A stretch of 64,000 nucleotides of DNA from Bugulina stolonifera (Eukaryota > Bryozoa > Gymnolaemata > Cheilostomatida > Bugulidae), in the NCBI GenBank assembly GCA_935421135.1, contig OW285194.1, forward strand, positions 5,716,376 to 5,780,375, read 5' to 3'. The notes beneath the pieces were generated by a model. The model worked only from the letters and a program-made list of their open reading frames with translations. It searched no databases and was not told the origin of the DNA. Below are positions 13,496-25,260 of the stretch, piece by piece; positions within the stretch are counted from its first letter, which is position 1; the number at the start of each line of letters is the position of its first letter. A program made the position numbers and the translations under genes.

Positions 13496-13839
13496 AGCGC
13501 CATTTCTTACTTAACATTCCGTCTACATGTACTCTCCCGTTAACCCTTTGTAGGATAAATTTCTTCCCATTAGTCATAAAATGTTACCATTTAGCTGAGT
13601 TATAACACTCACTTTACCGTAAAGACTGACTTGATGTATAATTGCATGCGTAGAGTTGCAAAAAATGATGCAGCATTTACATGTACAAGTATTGCTGTTT
13701 ATAAATTTTGGTATTTCTGACTTCAAACCATTATCATACTAACAATTTGTCAATTGCTTTTACTTTCAACCTTATGAGTTATATCAATAATTAAATTCTA
13801 TAAAACTGATTTCAAGATTATTGCATAGTTACCACTTAC

Positions 13840-13876
13840 CAAGGACTGCTACTGCAACACTTTTAAAATTTGTCAT
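13840..13876 (-). CDS. Tentative first coding exon with signal-peptide start
   Basis: On the minus strand an ATG opens M-T-N-F-K-S-V-A-V-A-V-L and runs into a strong donor, G|GTAAGT (phase 1). This resembles the start of a secretory signal peptide. No next exon with an acceptable acceptor and phase was found, so it could be chance or the start of the tentative gene downstream. Confidence 0.25.
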
Positions 13877-15550
13877 GCTGATCTCTAGGTATGCCAAGTG
13901 ATTTCTTCCTGATCAGTTAGAAAGTTGCTGTATATGCAAGTTCAAACAAAGAGCTATATGAATTTCTACTTGACAAAGTGGTCTGCTAGTTGCCATAACC
14001 TCTGGCCTTTTGATTCCTAATCTTACTTAATTGCATAATGCAGTGTCTCAAAATTTCTTAAGGTATTCAGGTTTGAAAAGAATGTAAATAATGCCAACAT
14101 AAATCTGGTTTGAGCTTTGTGTCATAGTGACAAAACCTATTGTCCAAATACAAATTATACCCCAACCTAAATAATAATACCTTTATAGTAACATAATGAT
14201 GACAATATTATACATTGCATGCTGCTAAGGAGAGGAAAAAATTATACACTAATTACTGAGAAACCGCCTGTGTTTATATTTTATTAACCGCACATGCCAG
14301 TCAGTAGAATAAAATTTGAATTTTTCAAGTCATCTACAAGTATTTCAAGGATAAAAAGAGTAAAGGCCAAAAACACCCATAGATTGTGATATGATAGTAC
14401 GATTTTGTTCACTGAACTTTGGAGTTGTCTTTTCGATATAAAAATGGTTAATTTGCATAGTATTCTTATGGTCTCAATCAAAGGCAAAAAAATCAGAATA
14501 ATTAACTGATTTCAGGAAGTGCTTTTTGAAAATAATTGGTTAGGGTAACCAATGCCATTAGAAATAATTTTTCAATTTTTAAAGCTCTATGGGTTTACCA
14601 ATCCAGGATGATAATATATTATTGTATGTTGATAATGTCTACAGACTGTTCAATACATGTAGTTACAGCATGTACATGTACACATAATATATGGCTAACA
14701 GTGTTAGTTTTCTACATAATGTATGTCCCATAATTATAGAGCTATCACTAAGCTATCGCTAAGAGCTATCACTGCATGGAATACTTCTAAGGCAAAATAT
14801 AAATTATACCGAGCTTCAGAAAGGAACTTCAAGCACTGAATTTGACTAAAAGTTCCATGTCACTGAATTAGAGTTGTCTTCCCTTCAATGCTTCAATTAT
14901 GTGGTCAAACTGAAAGTCAAGTACCTCCAAACTGTACGTGTATTTTCAAAATAGCAAGTGATTTTTGGTAATATCTGAAACTCTGCAGTCTAAGCTGGGC
15001 CAAAAGCCGGTTTTGGTGAAGGCATTGGGTCCAGTAGATTTTGTGACTGTGAACTGTATAAAAAAATTGTTCAATAATATTATACCATACAGCAACGAAG
15101 CTAGCTGCTTCTATAGATTGTATATTGGATCGCAAGGCTGATTTGTGTTAGCAGTGATTCAGCTGACATACAAAACTTTATCCAGTATTGCTCTACTGTG
15201 TAACAGTGTAACAACACTGCAATATTGGGCAACAAACAAAAATAATAATAAACAACATGCAAACAATACAGTAACTCAACTATCTACCAAGTTGATGTTT
15301 TCTACTTCTAGATGGTTATATTATTGTATGATTGTATGATTTTGTTCACTGAACTTTGGAGTTGTCTTTTCGATGTAAAACGTGGTTAATTTACATATTA
15401 TTCTTATGGTCTCAATCAAAGGCAGAAAAAACGGAATAATCAACTGATTTCAGGAAGTGCTTTTTGAAAACAGTTGGTTACGGTAACTAATGTTCGCAAA
15501 ATATTGAGTCATAAAGAGTACATAATTACATTGTACATGTATGTTATGGA

Positions 15551-15834
15551 AATATTTTTGTTATTAGAAATATTTTTTTTTATTTTTAGTGCTCTATGGG
15601 TTTACCAATCGTGGATTATAATTATTATATTGTATGTTGATAGCATATACAGACTGGTCATACATGTAGGTACAGCATGCACATGTGCACATACATGTAC
15701 ATGTGCATGCTGTACCTACATGTATGACCAGTCTGTATATGCTATCAACATACAATATAATAATTATAATCCACGATTGGTAAACCCATAGAGCACCAAA
15801 AATAAAAAAAATTATTTCTAATAACAAAAATATT
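15551..15834. repeat. Near-perfect palindrome, 136-bp arms
   Basis: The left arm 15551-15686 and right arm 15699-15834 are reverse complements with about two mismatches and a 12-nt spacer. The first copy of the surrounding tandem duplication (about 14555-14680) has only one arm, followed by the same downstream sequence (AACAGTGTTA). The palindrome therefore arose by inverted duplication within the second copy. Open frames on both strands here are only consequences of the symmetry. Confidence 0.9.
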
Positions 15835-15951
15835 ATGTGTAACAGTGTTAATTATTCTACATGCTGTATGTCTTATTAGGGCTATCACTGCATGGAATAT
15901 TATTATAAGGCAAAATATAAGTTATACCTAGCTTCAGAAAAGGGTTCCAAG

Positions 15952-16146
15952 TGAGAGGTAGGGAGTTATGTACTCATGACTAAACCAGATGAGATAACTG
16001 CAGAAGAAAGCCAATGAGAGATAAAGTGAGATAGAGGGAGAGAGGGTACTTATGATCTAGACGCGGAGGGAGACGCACGAGATAGAACTAGGAGAAACAA
16101 AGAAACTAACACGAGGTAAGAATATTTGCCTCAACACTACACCAAG
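15952..16146. mobile_element. 195-bp insertion with 5-bp flanking repeat
   Basis: Compared with the first copy of the duplication, this segment is extra. It is purine-rich (GAGAGATAAAGTGAGATAGA and similar) and is flanked by CCAAG at 15947-15951 and 16142-16146, as expected for a target-site duplication. No inverted termini are obvious, so the element class is unknown. Confidence 0.5.
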
Positions 16147-17138
16147 CACCGAATTTGACTAAAAATTTTATGACACTGATTTAGATTTGTCTTGGCTCCA
16201 ATGCTACATGTTTCAACTTTAATATAATGACTATGTGGTCAAACTGAAAGTTAAGTACATGTATATCCAAACTGTATCTGCGAAATGGCGACTTATTTTT
16301 GATATTCTCTGAAGTTCAGTAGTCTAGACTGTGCCAAAAGCCGATTTTGGTGAAGGAATTGGGCCCAGTTGATTTTGTGGCTGTGAACTTTATAAAAAAA
16401 ATTGTTCAACAATATACCATACAGCAACCAAGCTAACTGCATCTATGGATTGTATATTGGATTGCAATGCCGATGTGTGTTAGCAGTGATTCAGCTGACA
16501 TACAAAACTTTATCCAGCATGGGTCCGTTATAACAGTGTAATAACACTGCAATATTAAGCAACAAACAAAGATAATAATAAACAACAAACAAATATATCA
16601 GACCAGAGTTGCAACAACTCAACTATCTGCCAAGTTGATGTTTTCATCTTCAGAGTTGTCTTCTCATAGGTCTCACACTGTTTGTGGGAGGAAAACTCCA
16701 ATTTGTTCAATGATGGCAATTATTCATATACTAGCTTTTTCAAGACATTGAACAAATAGTATAAGTCAGGGATAGTCAAAGTCAAAGTATGGCGTGTTGT
16801 AACTCTCACTGAGGTTTTCCGTGAAATGAGGGATAAAATGCAGATATCTGTGTTGTATCAAAGGTAAGCCAATTAAAATTGTGCATTTTACATTATGTAT
16901 AAAAATATATGTCACAACAACATAATGATATTCTACATCCTGCGTCTATATGACCTTAGTTCCCGGTATTTACAGGCTGAAGGACAAAGTACGGCTCCGG
17001 TGTCTGGTAAAGTAAAGCTCAAAGTTTGTTGTGTATTTTTTTCTTCGAATCTAATATGCAACGCATTACGATAGTTGAGGAATATTAAAATATTGGTATT
17101 GAGTAATTTAATGTCAAATTTTTCCAAGTAAAACATGC

Positions 17139-18442
17139 GTTGCTACACTGACATGGTTGTTTTAATCATAAATTCAACAAGTTGTATGATGTGATATTGT
17201 TGTGTTGATTTCGGTTTCTCAGCATCTAAATCGTATGATCTGGTTGCAATCAGATCTGGTTGCCTTATCACTTTGGTGTCGCTGATAAAATTACTCTACT
17301 TGTCTCCTAATATCTTAGTTTTGTTCTCACCTTCTAGACACAAGACTGTTATTATAAAATACGGAAATAAACAGAAATATGTGTCGAGACTCTAGAGCTA
17401 CTTGTATAACTTGGACACTCAGCTATGACTATACACGTAATGTACTCAATTTAAAAGACTAGCTATTCCCCAGCCGACTAACCTCCGAGTACTGGTAACT
17501 GCAGTTACCTTTAAATCAAGTCTTTGGGTATACATGTAATATCAGTGCATTTTGTATTTTTGAGGGTTGTATGCCCTGTAAAGTTATAACTATGAGCATT
17601 ATCATCTGCCTCATGTACATGTGCATGTATTATATTGTATGTGTTATGTACATGTACATGTATATTGTATGTGTTATGTACATGTACATGTATATTGTAT
17701 GTGTTATGTACATGTACATGTATATTGTATGTGTTATGTACATGTACATGTATATTGTATGTGTTATGTACATGTACATGTATATTGTATGTTGCTACAC
17801 TGACATGGTTGTTTTAATCATAAATTCAACAAGTTGTATGATTTGATATTGTTGTGTTGATTTCGGTTTCTCAGCATCTAAATCGTATGATCTGGTTGCA
17901 ATCAGATCTGGTTGCCTTATCACTTTGGTGTCGCTGATAAAATTACTCTACTTGTCTCCTAATATCTTAGTTTTGTTCTCACCTTCTAGACACAAGACTG
18001 TTATTATAAAATACGGAAATAAACAGAAATATGTGTCGAGACTCTAGAGCTACTTGTATAACTTGGACACTCAGCTATGACTATACACGTAATGTACTCA
18101 ATTTAAAAGACTAGCTATTCCCCAGCCGACTAACCTCCGAGTACTGGTAACTGCAGTTACCTTTAAATCAAGTCTTTGGGTATACATGTAATATCAGTGC
18201 ATTTTGTATTTTTGAGGGTTGTATGCCCTGTAAAGTTATAACTATGAGCATTATCATCTGCCTCATGTACATGTGCATGTATTATATTGTATGTGTTATG
18301 TACATGTACATGTATATTGTATGTGTTATGTACATGTACATGTATATTGTATGTGTTATGTACATGTACATGTATATTGTATGTGTTATGTACATGTACA
18401 TGTACATTGTATGTGTTATGTACATGTACATGTATAATATTG
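17139..18442. repeat. Recent 652-bp tandem duplication
   Basis: Two units, 17139-17790 and 17791-18442, are almost identical base for base: about 500 bp of unique sequence differ at one site near 17193/17845. Each ends in five units of a 30-bp minisatellite. No gene is evident. The near identity means either a very young duplication or recent homogenisation. Confidence 0.93.
17641..17790. repeat. 30-bp minisatellite, block 1
   Basis: Five exact units of a 30-bp repeat built from GTTATGTACATGTACATG and TATATTGTATGT. Because 30 is a multiple of three, every frame stays open in both directions and gives tyrosine, valine, methionine and cysteine repeats. I do not treat these as proteins. Confidence 0.95.
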
Positions 18443-18445
18443 TAT
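18291..18445. repeat. 30-bp minisatellite, block 2
   Basis: Five units of the same repeat in the second copy of the 652-bp duplication. The fourth carries a TATA to TACA change, and the last is slightly altered before the transposon insertion at 18454. Confidence 0.93.
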
Positions 18446-18453
18446 GTGTTATG

Positions 18454-18784
18454 CATACTTGCCAAGTGTCCAGATTTTGTCAGGACACCCCCTGGTTTTT
18501 GTGCCTGTCCCTACTAATTTTCCAGCTGTCCTGATTTTTTATGTGTGGTAAAAATGTTACCAAACCTCATAAAACACAAGATACAACCTAAAATAAGTCA
18601 TTTACATTGAAGAAAATATCTTACAAGCCACTAAATAACACTAAAATTGATAATTAGATACTTTTCAGTGATGAGTTTTCTTCAAATAGTGTACACCCAA
18701 ACTATGTCCAGGGATTCTGGTGCCTGTCCAGAGAATTTGAGCCAAAATGTCCAGATTTTTTACTCCTGCTCCTTGGCAAGTATG
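18454..18784. mobile_element. MITE with CATACTTGCCAAG termini and 8-bp target duplication
   Basis: A 331-bp element begins CATACTTGCCAAG and ends with the exact inverse CTTGGCAAGTATG. It is flanked on both sides by GTGTTATG (18446-18453 and 18785-18792), a perfect 8-bp target duplication. Removing the element and one duplicate restores the minisatellite phase. Internally, TGTCCAGATTTT and CTGTCC words occur near both ends. An 8-bp duplication fits hAT or P-type elements. No transposase is encoded. Confidence 0.88.
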
Positions 18785-18965
18785 GTGTTATGTACATGTA
18801 CATGTATATTGTATGTGTTATGTACATGTATATTGTATGTGTTATGTACATGTACATGTATATTGTATGTGTTATGTACATGTACATGTATATTGTATGT
18901 GTTATGTACATGTACATGTATATTGTATGTGTTATGTACATGTACATGTATATTGTATGTGTTAT
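18785..18965. repeat. 30-bp minisatellite, block 3
   Basis: Six units of the same minisatellite, one shortened by about 10 bp. This is the continuation of block 2, separated from it only by the MITE. Confidence 0.92.
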
Positions 18966-20087
18966 GCGCTTTCAAATTAGTCTGCTGGTTCTTGACACCG
19001 GAAGGTGACCAGGAACGTGACCAGATTCGCCGCAGTGGCCTGAATAGGTGACAAAATTGATTCAGTAATAATAATATTATTAGTATTTTATAATATTTTA
19101 TCAGTTTATTGGTAGTATACTCTGCAAATCACTATGCAGGCAACAGAACATTCTGTTATTTGTATAATTAGGATTTATGTTCTTATTGTCAGTTTGAGCA
19201 CTGTTCCCCGATTGAAGAGATAATAAAGGTTGTCTAGTTTGGCAATCAAAATAATTTTCTATCACATCTGATGGGCTTCTGCTATTGACTACTCATTTCA
19301 GCCAGCACCAGTGAGTAAATACATTATAGTCGCTCACAGTACAATATACAATATCTTATTGGTATAATAATAGGCCAATTACAGCTAAAGTCAATTTGAT
19401 TTGAGGATCAGTGCTGGTGTCTTTTTAGTCTTTTAAACAATACTGATGGATAGTACAATTATATTAATTTATTATTCAAAATAATATAACAATTATTATA
19501 ATAATGGAAATGGCAATGCATGATGTCACCAATGTATGACTTCCGCCCCTGCTCTCCAATCAGAAACCTACTAGAATATCATTTACTACACGTATTATAA
19601 TTTGGTTATTTCATTTCATTTACATGTACATGTACATTCAGGTAGCCAACCGTATAGGAATACTGAAAAAACTTATACTACTGAAAGCACACCAATGACC
19701 ATCATTAAGTAAATTCCTGAAGTTACTCTAGCATGACAACACATTCGTAAGCCTGACACAATTATTTTGAAATGGATTCAGTGTTGTTATCATGATTGAT
19801 TGGATTTTTGCATAGAAACACACATTGCTTGTGTGCTTTATACATGTACATTAGCTATTGCTTGTTGCATTGTCTACCAGACATGAGCAGGTAACTCCTA
19901 TTGAATTATGTTTATCAGTATGTACCTCATTTATTATTACTTGGAACCCTATATGTACTGATATGCCTGTACATTTGATAACAGAAATGGCTTGTCAAGC
20001 ATTACTTGTATATGTAACAATATTATGTGAAAGAGACTAAACATAAATCTATTTCTAATATTAATTATTTGTGTTAAAAATCCCAGG
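18966..20087. other. No gene recognised
   Basis: AT-rich spacer between the minisatellite region and the degraded end of the gene array. I see no exon, RNA gene or bounded element. Confidence 0.5.
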
Positions 20088-23000
20088 CTAATTGCATAGA
20101 ATAGTACAGATGGGGAATACACTCATGTCTATATTTAGAAATCCAAGGTCGTAAGCTTCCTCGGCAATGCATGGGTAGTATTTTCTGGCCTTTCGCAATT
20201 CACAGACTGTGGCTTTGGCTAGTGCTAAAATTATGCACATACAAGTCATGTCTAGGTACAATGCATGTACAACTTCAATTTGTGATCATTATGTAATACA
20301 CATGTGTGGTACACATACCCTAACCTATATATATAGCAAAATCAAATTTGTTTTCAGCTTTTAACATATTGCAAGTTTTACCTGTGCACTTATCTCCAAG
20401 AAGATTGCTCTTCAGTTTCAGTTCTCCTGGTCTGCATAAGTTGTCATAACCAAAGAGATTACAGATCAGTTCAGCATTAAGCTTTAAGAATCTATTTTTT
20501 CATGATTATTGAGTAGCCTCTGTGGTTGCAGACAATTCTCAATGTTATAATAAAAACTTGCTAGTCATTCAGCTATCTATAAAAATAAAACATTGCTAAT
20601 TATTTTTATATAGGAAAACATAGTAACAGCCTCCAAAATAACTGCTTACTACCATTACACTATAGAACAATAAAACAACATTGATGCATGTGGTAAATTA
20701 TTTTAATAGGAATAGGCAGGCTTTACTTTACAGCAAGAAGTTCACTTTACTTGTAACTCTGACTTGTCTTGTATCAGCATCTCAAGGTGGGTGTCTAGCT
20801 AGTTCCAGCAGTCATTAGTAATAGGCATCAATTCCACAGTATGAACGCCTGAGTTCTAAAATATACTACATGGTACTGTCAATCCTACGCCCATTATTGT
20901 TGCAAATATTTCCGTATCAATGAAACTTTTACAGTAAAAAAAACTATAACAGAAATATTTGAATAATCTTAGTGTAATATAATATAAGATACAGTAATAA
21001 TATAAGGTAATTAGATTTATACCTTATGTCTAAACTGTGGTCATATCTAATGTTACCACCTTTATCAGGTCTACAATGTACATGTAGATATATGTTTGAT
21101 ACACAGCTTATATTGGGTGTATGTGAAGTCGTGCCAGTAGCGACTCGTTCCTCTGTCAACTAGTGCCACTACGTACTCGCGCTACTACCAGCTGGTGCTA
21201 CCACTAACTCGTGCTACTTCCAACTGATGCTACCGTCAACTGGTGCTACTGTCAACTGGTTCCACTTTCTATTCATAGTACAAGAGCACACGTTGTACAT
21301 GCATGTGGTGAGTGCTGACAGACTGTATTGTCAGTGTAGTGTAACCATGGATATAGCCATAGATTTACCTATTTTTCAGTGAACATAACAGTAATACAAC
21401 ATAGTTGAATAGTGCAAACCATCAGCAGTCAAAATGTAGGAAGATAGTGCTAAGAAGTTGTCCTCTCTCAGTTTCCAAAAAAGAAAATTATATTATAACA
21501 TACATGTACATTATATCATTATAATATTATATTATACTTCATAGCTGGTGTTAACCCATGAAGAACACATCATACGTCTTGTAGGCTATATATTTGTCTT
21601 CTTTCTGGCCTCTGTCGTTGACAGCAGCTGCCAAAGTGTAGGGATAACTACCCAAACTAATGAACTCCTCCCATGATGAAGGTACAATGTAAAATCTATA
21701 TTGACCATATCAATAACTGGAAATATCTAATGCAGAATGAAAATTTTATAGTAAAAAATAATGTACAGTATATTGTACTATAACGGAAATATTTTAACAA
21801 TCTTAGTGTAATATAATATAAGATACAGTAATAATATAAGGTAACTAGATTTATACTGTATATATCTAAACTGTAGGCCTATTTATCGCTACGGTTACCA
21901 CCTTTTTAATATCAGGTCTAGAAGTAGATATCTAGATAATGTTTGATACACAGCTTATAGCCCTTATGCATCGATGTGACCATCATGTGACATGCCAATA
22001 CTACTTCCTGTTGTATTATACATGTACATACGGCACACTGTAAATAGGTTTACATGCATGCATCTCATACATACAAGTATGTTCATACCTATGCATAGGT
22101 GCATGTTCGTAGATTATACATTTTTACATATACAAAATACACTCTTTATACATACAATACATACTAGATGCATGGCTATTATGTTACACATGCTGTATAT
22201 TATATAAATCACATGTACAAACAAGTCGTGTGGGGATATATTCTACCATATCCTGCAAATAATATCATATTTTACATATACGTGTAAATGTAGCATAAAA
22301 ATACATTTGTGCCGAACATTTATTTCTTTAACATGGTTGTCCAATAGCATAGCTAGTCGAGGGGCCACCACTGCTCATAGAGCTGGATATTATTTTTTAT
22401 GGCGCAGAGAAAAAACCTTCAGGGAAAAAATTTTCAGGTCATTAGAGGGACTTGAACCCACGCCATTGCAGATAAATTACGTCATTGCAACAAAACCAGA
22501 GTGACTAGCACTAGACTTCTATTCAGCCATCAAGACCTATTTTGGTGGCTATTTTAATGTAGCCTAGTGTAGCACTTAGTGTGCTATGGAAATGCATGTG
22601 CATAGTAAATTAAACCACAGTGTACCAAAATTATCTTTACCAGTCAGTTTTCTATGTACATATTGAGCAAAAGACTCTGCCTACCAACTGCTCTGGTGAT
22701 AAAAGGATTACTTTTGACAAATCTAATTTCTGTTGAGCAGAGAAGCACCGCTAACATAACTACAACAATACACTTAGGTCTGCATTTAACACCGAACAGC
22801 CAACAGAGCGGTAAGTGTGCACTGAACTTATGCAGATGACAAGATTTGTAATTAAATGTGCACATACATGCATATACACAGCAAAAAGTTTGACATCAAA
22901 ACTTTAAGACTGTTTAAAAGATTATTAAATTCACTCTCAAGTAATAAAGAGTATGCAAAATTTCAGTTATGGCATCTCAAATCAATTTTATTTCCTTTCC

Positions 23001-23126
23001 TTTTCAATACCCTATAGAACACAAAGTAATATGCAAGACGCAGTTTCATTGGTAGCTGGTGGAACCAACCACAGGTCTGTAGAAGTTGTAACACTATTAC
23101 TACTTACCTTGTAGTTAAACCTTCAT
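20088..23126 (-). pseudogene. Array copy 1: degraded secreted Cys-rich gene
   Basis: All five exons of the family can be aligned (exon 1 23108-23126, exon 2 22641-22759, exon 3 20757-20855, exon 4 20382-20576, exon 5 to 20224), but the gene is broken many times. Codon 4 of exon 1 is TAA. The conserved tryptophan near the end of exon 2 is TGA. Exon 3 has an in-frame TAG, has lost its second cysteine, and its GT donor is now TT. Exon 4 has an in-frame TGA and is 195 nt instead of 196, a one-base deletion that shifts the frame. Exon 5 remains open to a later stop. It is closest to copy 2 and sits at the downstream edge of the array. The TATA-like motif survives. Confidence 0.93.
22350..22535 (-). 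mobile_element. tRNA-derived SINE-like segment
   Basis: On the minus strand, GGGTTCAAGTCCC (22446-22458) is a good RNA polymerase III B box, preceded by an A-box-like GGCTGAATAGAAG about 65-70 bp upstream. A non-tRNA body follows. It lies in or beside intron 2 of pseudogene copy 1. It could be a decayed tRNA gene rather than a SINE. Confidence 0.4.
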
Positions 23127-23198
23127 CTTGGAATGCTGCTTAGGTACATGGAGATTATTATAAACCAGATGTATCAGACTGGGAGATGCTATGACTCT

Positions 23199-23210
23199 AT
23201 GTTATATACA
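23199..23210 (-). promoter_or_regulatory. TATA box of copy 1
   Basis: On the minus strand, TATATAAC lies about 78 bp upstream of the (broken) start codon, the same place as in the intact copies. Confidence 0.55.
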
Positions 23211-24199
23211 ACTTGGTCAAATAATTCCCGTTGAATTCAAATTCATCATTTTAATCTTTATCTAGTATTATAATTATGTAACCATATTGAATTCTAAACA
23301 CAGTTATAATCAGGGGCCAACTAGAATAACAGCCTATATGATTTCATTTCGCTATGGGATTAAACCAACAATGGTTCCAAAATTGTACCAAAACAAGGTT
23401 TTGAAACTGAACTACCAGCTCAATGCTTAAAAGTAATTCCTTAACCAAAAGTGTTCATTGTGAGAATTTAAGTATGCGTCATAACACCTTATTATTTAAA
23501 GCTGAGTATATTCAGTAGAACCGATTTAGCCTGGCTTCATAATTCAGTTCAGATGAATACCTACAATGTACTTAAATGTCTATTTTCTTGGCTGCCTCTA
23601 TTAGCTACAATCCTAGTAAGCTACATGTACATTTATATTAATTTGAATTATTTGTATTTTAATCTGTTTAATGCATGAAAGTAAAATAATGTCATTTAGT
23701 ATTACGTCATTTTAGTCCATTTTAGTCAGAATTTTTCTCTGGAAACCTCATCTATGGTGGTGTTGTGTGCTCCGGTAAAAAGAATCTAAGAACTCATTTT
23801 TTTCTGCATGTTTGGTTTAGCTTGAGATAAATATTGCGGCCAGTTCCAGCTAACATTCCATGTATTATTTACAACAGAACTAGAGAAATGCTGGGTGGGA
23901 AATGAATGAATTTCAAAAGTTATGATAAGTTACATGTTTCGACGTTAGTTTGAATTGCTCAAAATTATAAAATAATAAGAAAAAGCAACATTTCCTGTTA
24001 GATTCATAGCTACATGGATCAAAACTAATAGCTCATTATAAACATAATAAAATCTAAATACTCCAACAATTACCTAAGTGCTAACTGCAAGTAGTGCATT
24101 TTTGCTCTGTGCAAATGTGGAAATGTTTATTATAAAATAATAAGTCAATGGTCATTTAGGGCTGTGGGACCACATAAACTACATGTAGTAAAAATAGGG

Positions 24200-24292
24200 T
24201 TGCTTAGCTGGTGTAGTGGTAGCACGTTCTGTTCACTGTGCTAGGCGATTAGGTGCCATAGAGACCCGGGATCAAACCCCAGTCATGGACTG
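24200..24292 (+). mobile_element. tRNA-like / SINE head
   Basis: TTAGCTGGTGTAGTGGTAGC matches an A box and GGGATCAAACCCC (24269-24281) matches a B box. The distance between them is longer than in a standard tRNA, and the flanking arms do not pair into a clean acceptor stem. A tRNA-derived SINE or a pseudo-tRNA is likelier than a functional tRNA gene. Confidence 0.45.
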
Positions 24293-24989
24293 GTATTTCC
24301 ATAGAGTAGAAACAAGTATCTGACTGCTCACAGACAAATTTATTGCTAAAAATACAATATAGACATATTATATAAGTTAGGAGACATAATTCCATGGTAA
24401 CAACGCCATATACATATTATGGAAATTTGAAGGAAGGTAATTACATGTAAATATTTTGCACTCTACATTTGCATCATGTATACAGTTTTATGATGTAAGT
24501 AGTGTTTACAAGAGTAGAGTAATTGCCAAAATGCATGTAATTACTTGTTGTTTACTCATAGTGAATTCCAGAACATACAGTGCAATAAGCATATTTTATA
24601 ACTAGCAATATATTATGCTATGTGCCTGTGAAAATGCACACTCTACAATATTTCTGCAATAATTATTTTTGCGTGAGAAAAAATGTATTGCTAGTTTAAA
24701 GGAAAAATGTCAGAATTATGTATTTAATGATGACGGTCTGCTGCGAAGCATGCTCCATTGAAATCAGTCAATGTAATTTATATAATTCCACAAGCTGCAT
24801 AATCATGTAGAAAATAAGTTTTACTCACCCAACCAAGGATGATATACTGTACAATGTAAAATAGAAATTCGCAGATGCAACTGAGTAACTAGAGCTATTT
24901 ATTGTGAGAGTTGCATCACTGGGGGAGCGTTATGGATGCCATTTTGGATCCATAGAACCGATCAAAATTGACTGTAGAAAGATTTGATA

Positions 24990-25260
24990 AGGTGTCTTCG
25001 CGACCTCTTGGACGGACACGGGTCGCAAATAAAAGTTACAAGATGGCCGTCCGACCAAGGCCAGAAGGGCTATTGGCCTAGAATTTTGCTTGGCCGGACG
25101 AAACCATCCCTAGCTCATCGGCACACCTGATTTCTTCGCGCAAAAGTGAGGATTTTGCTTTTGGCCCAGACCGGTGTGTTCACGACCCTGTGACAGATGT
25201 GTGCTGGAAAATATTTTCGTAAATCGGCCTGGGTCTGAAGTTTAGGTCGCGAAGACACCT
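24990..25260. mobile_element. GC-rich MITE with AGGTGTCTTCGCGACCT termini
   Basis: A 271-bp segment starts with a 17-bp terminus whose exact inverse ends it. The interior is CpG-rich and also partly self-complementary, in strong contrast with the AT-rich flanks. There is no coding capacity. I could not identify a clean target-site duplication, so the superfamily is open. Confidence 0.8.

Larger units (their letters stand above)
14400..16652. repeat. Diverged tandem duplication, about 0.9 and 1.3 kb
   Basis: The block 14400-15312 is repeated at about 15340-16652. Shared landmarks in order include GATTTTGTTCACTGAACTTT, a GGTTTACCAATC block, GCTATCACTGCATGGAATA, TCAGCTGACATACAAAACTT and CCAAGTTGATGTTTTC. 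The second copy is longer because it gained an inverted duplication (15551-15834) and an insertion (15952-16146). No gene is seen in either copy. Confidence 0.85.

Noticed and set aside
16933..17136. 67-codon minus-strand frame ending with an Arg-rich tail
   Set aside because: The frame reads smoothly but has no promoter, splice or homology support. Its start sits at the breakpoint of the 652-bp duplication.
17571..19051. Overlapping open frames on both strands with Tyr/Val/Met/Cys repeats
   Set aside because: They come only from the 30-bp minisatellite, whose unit length is divisible by three.
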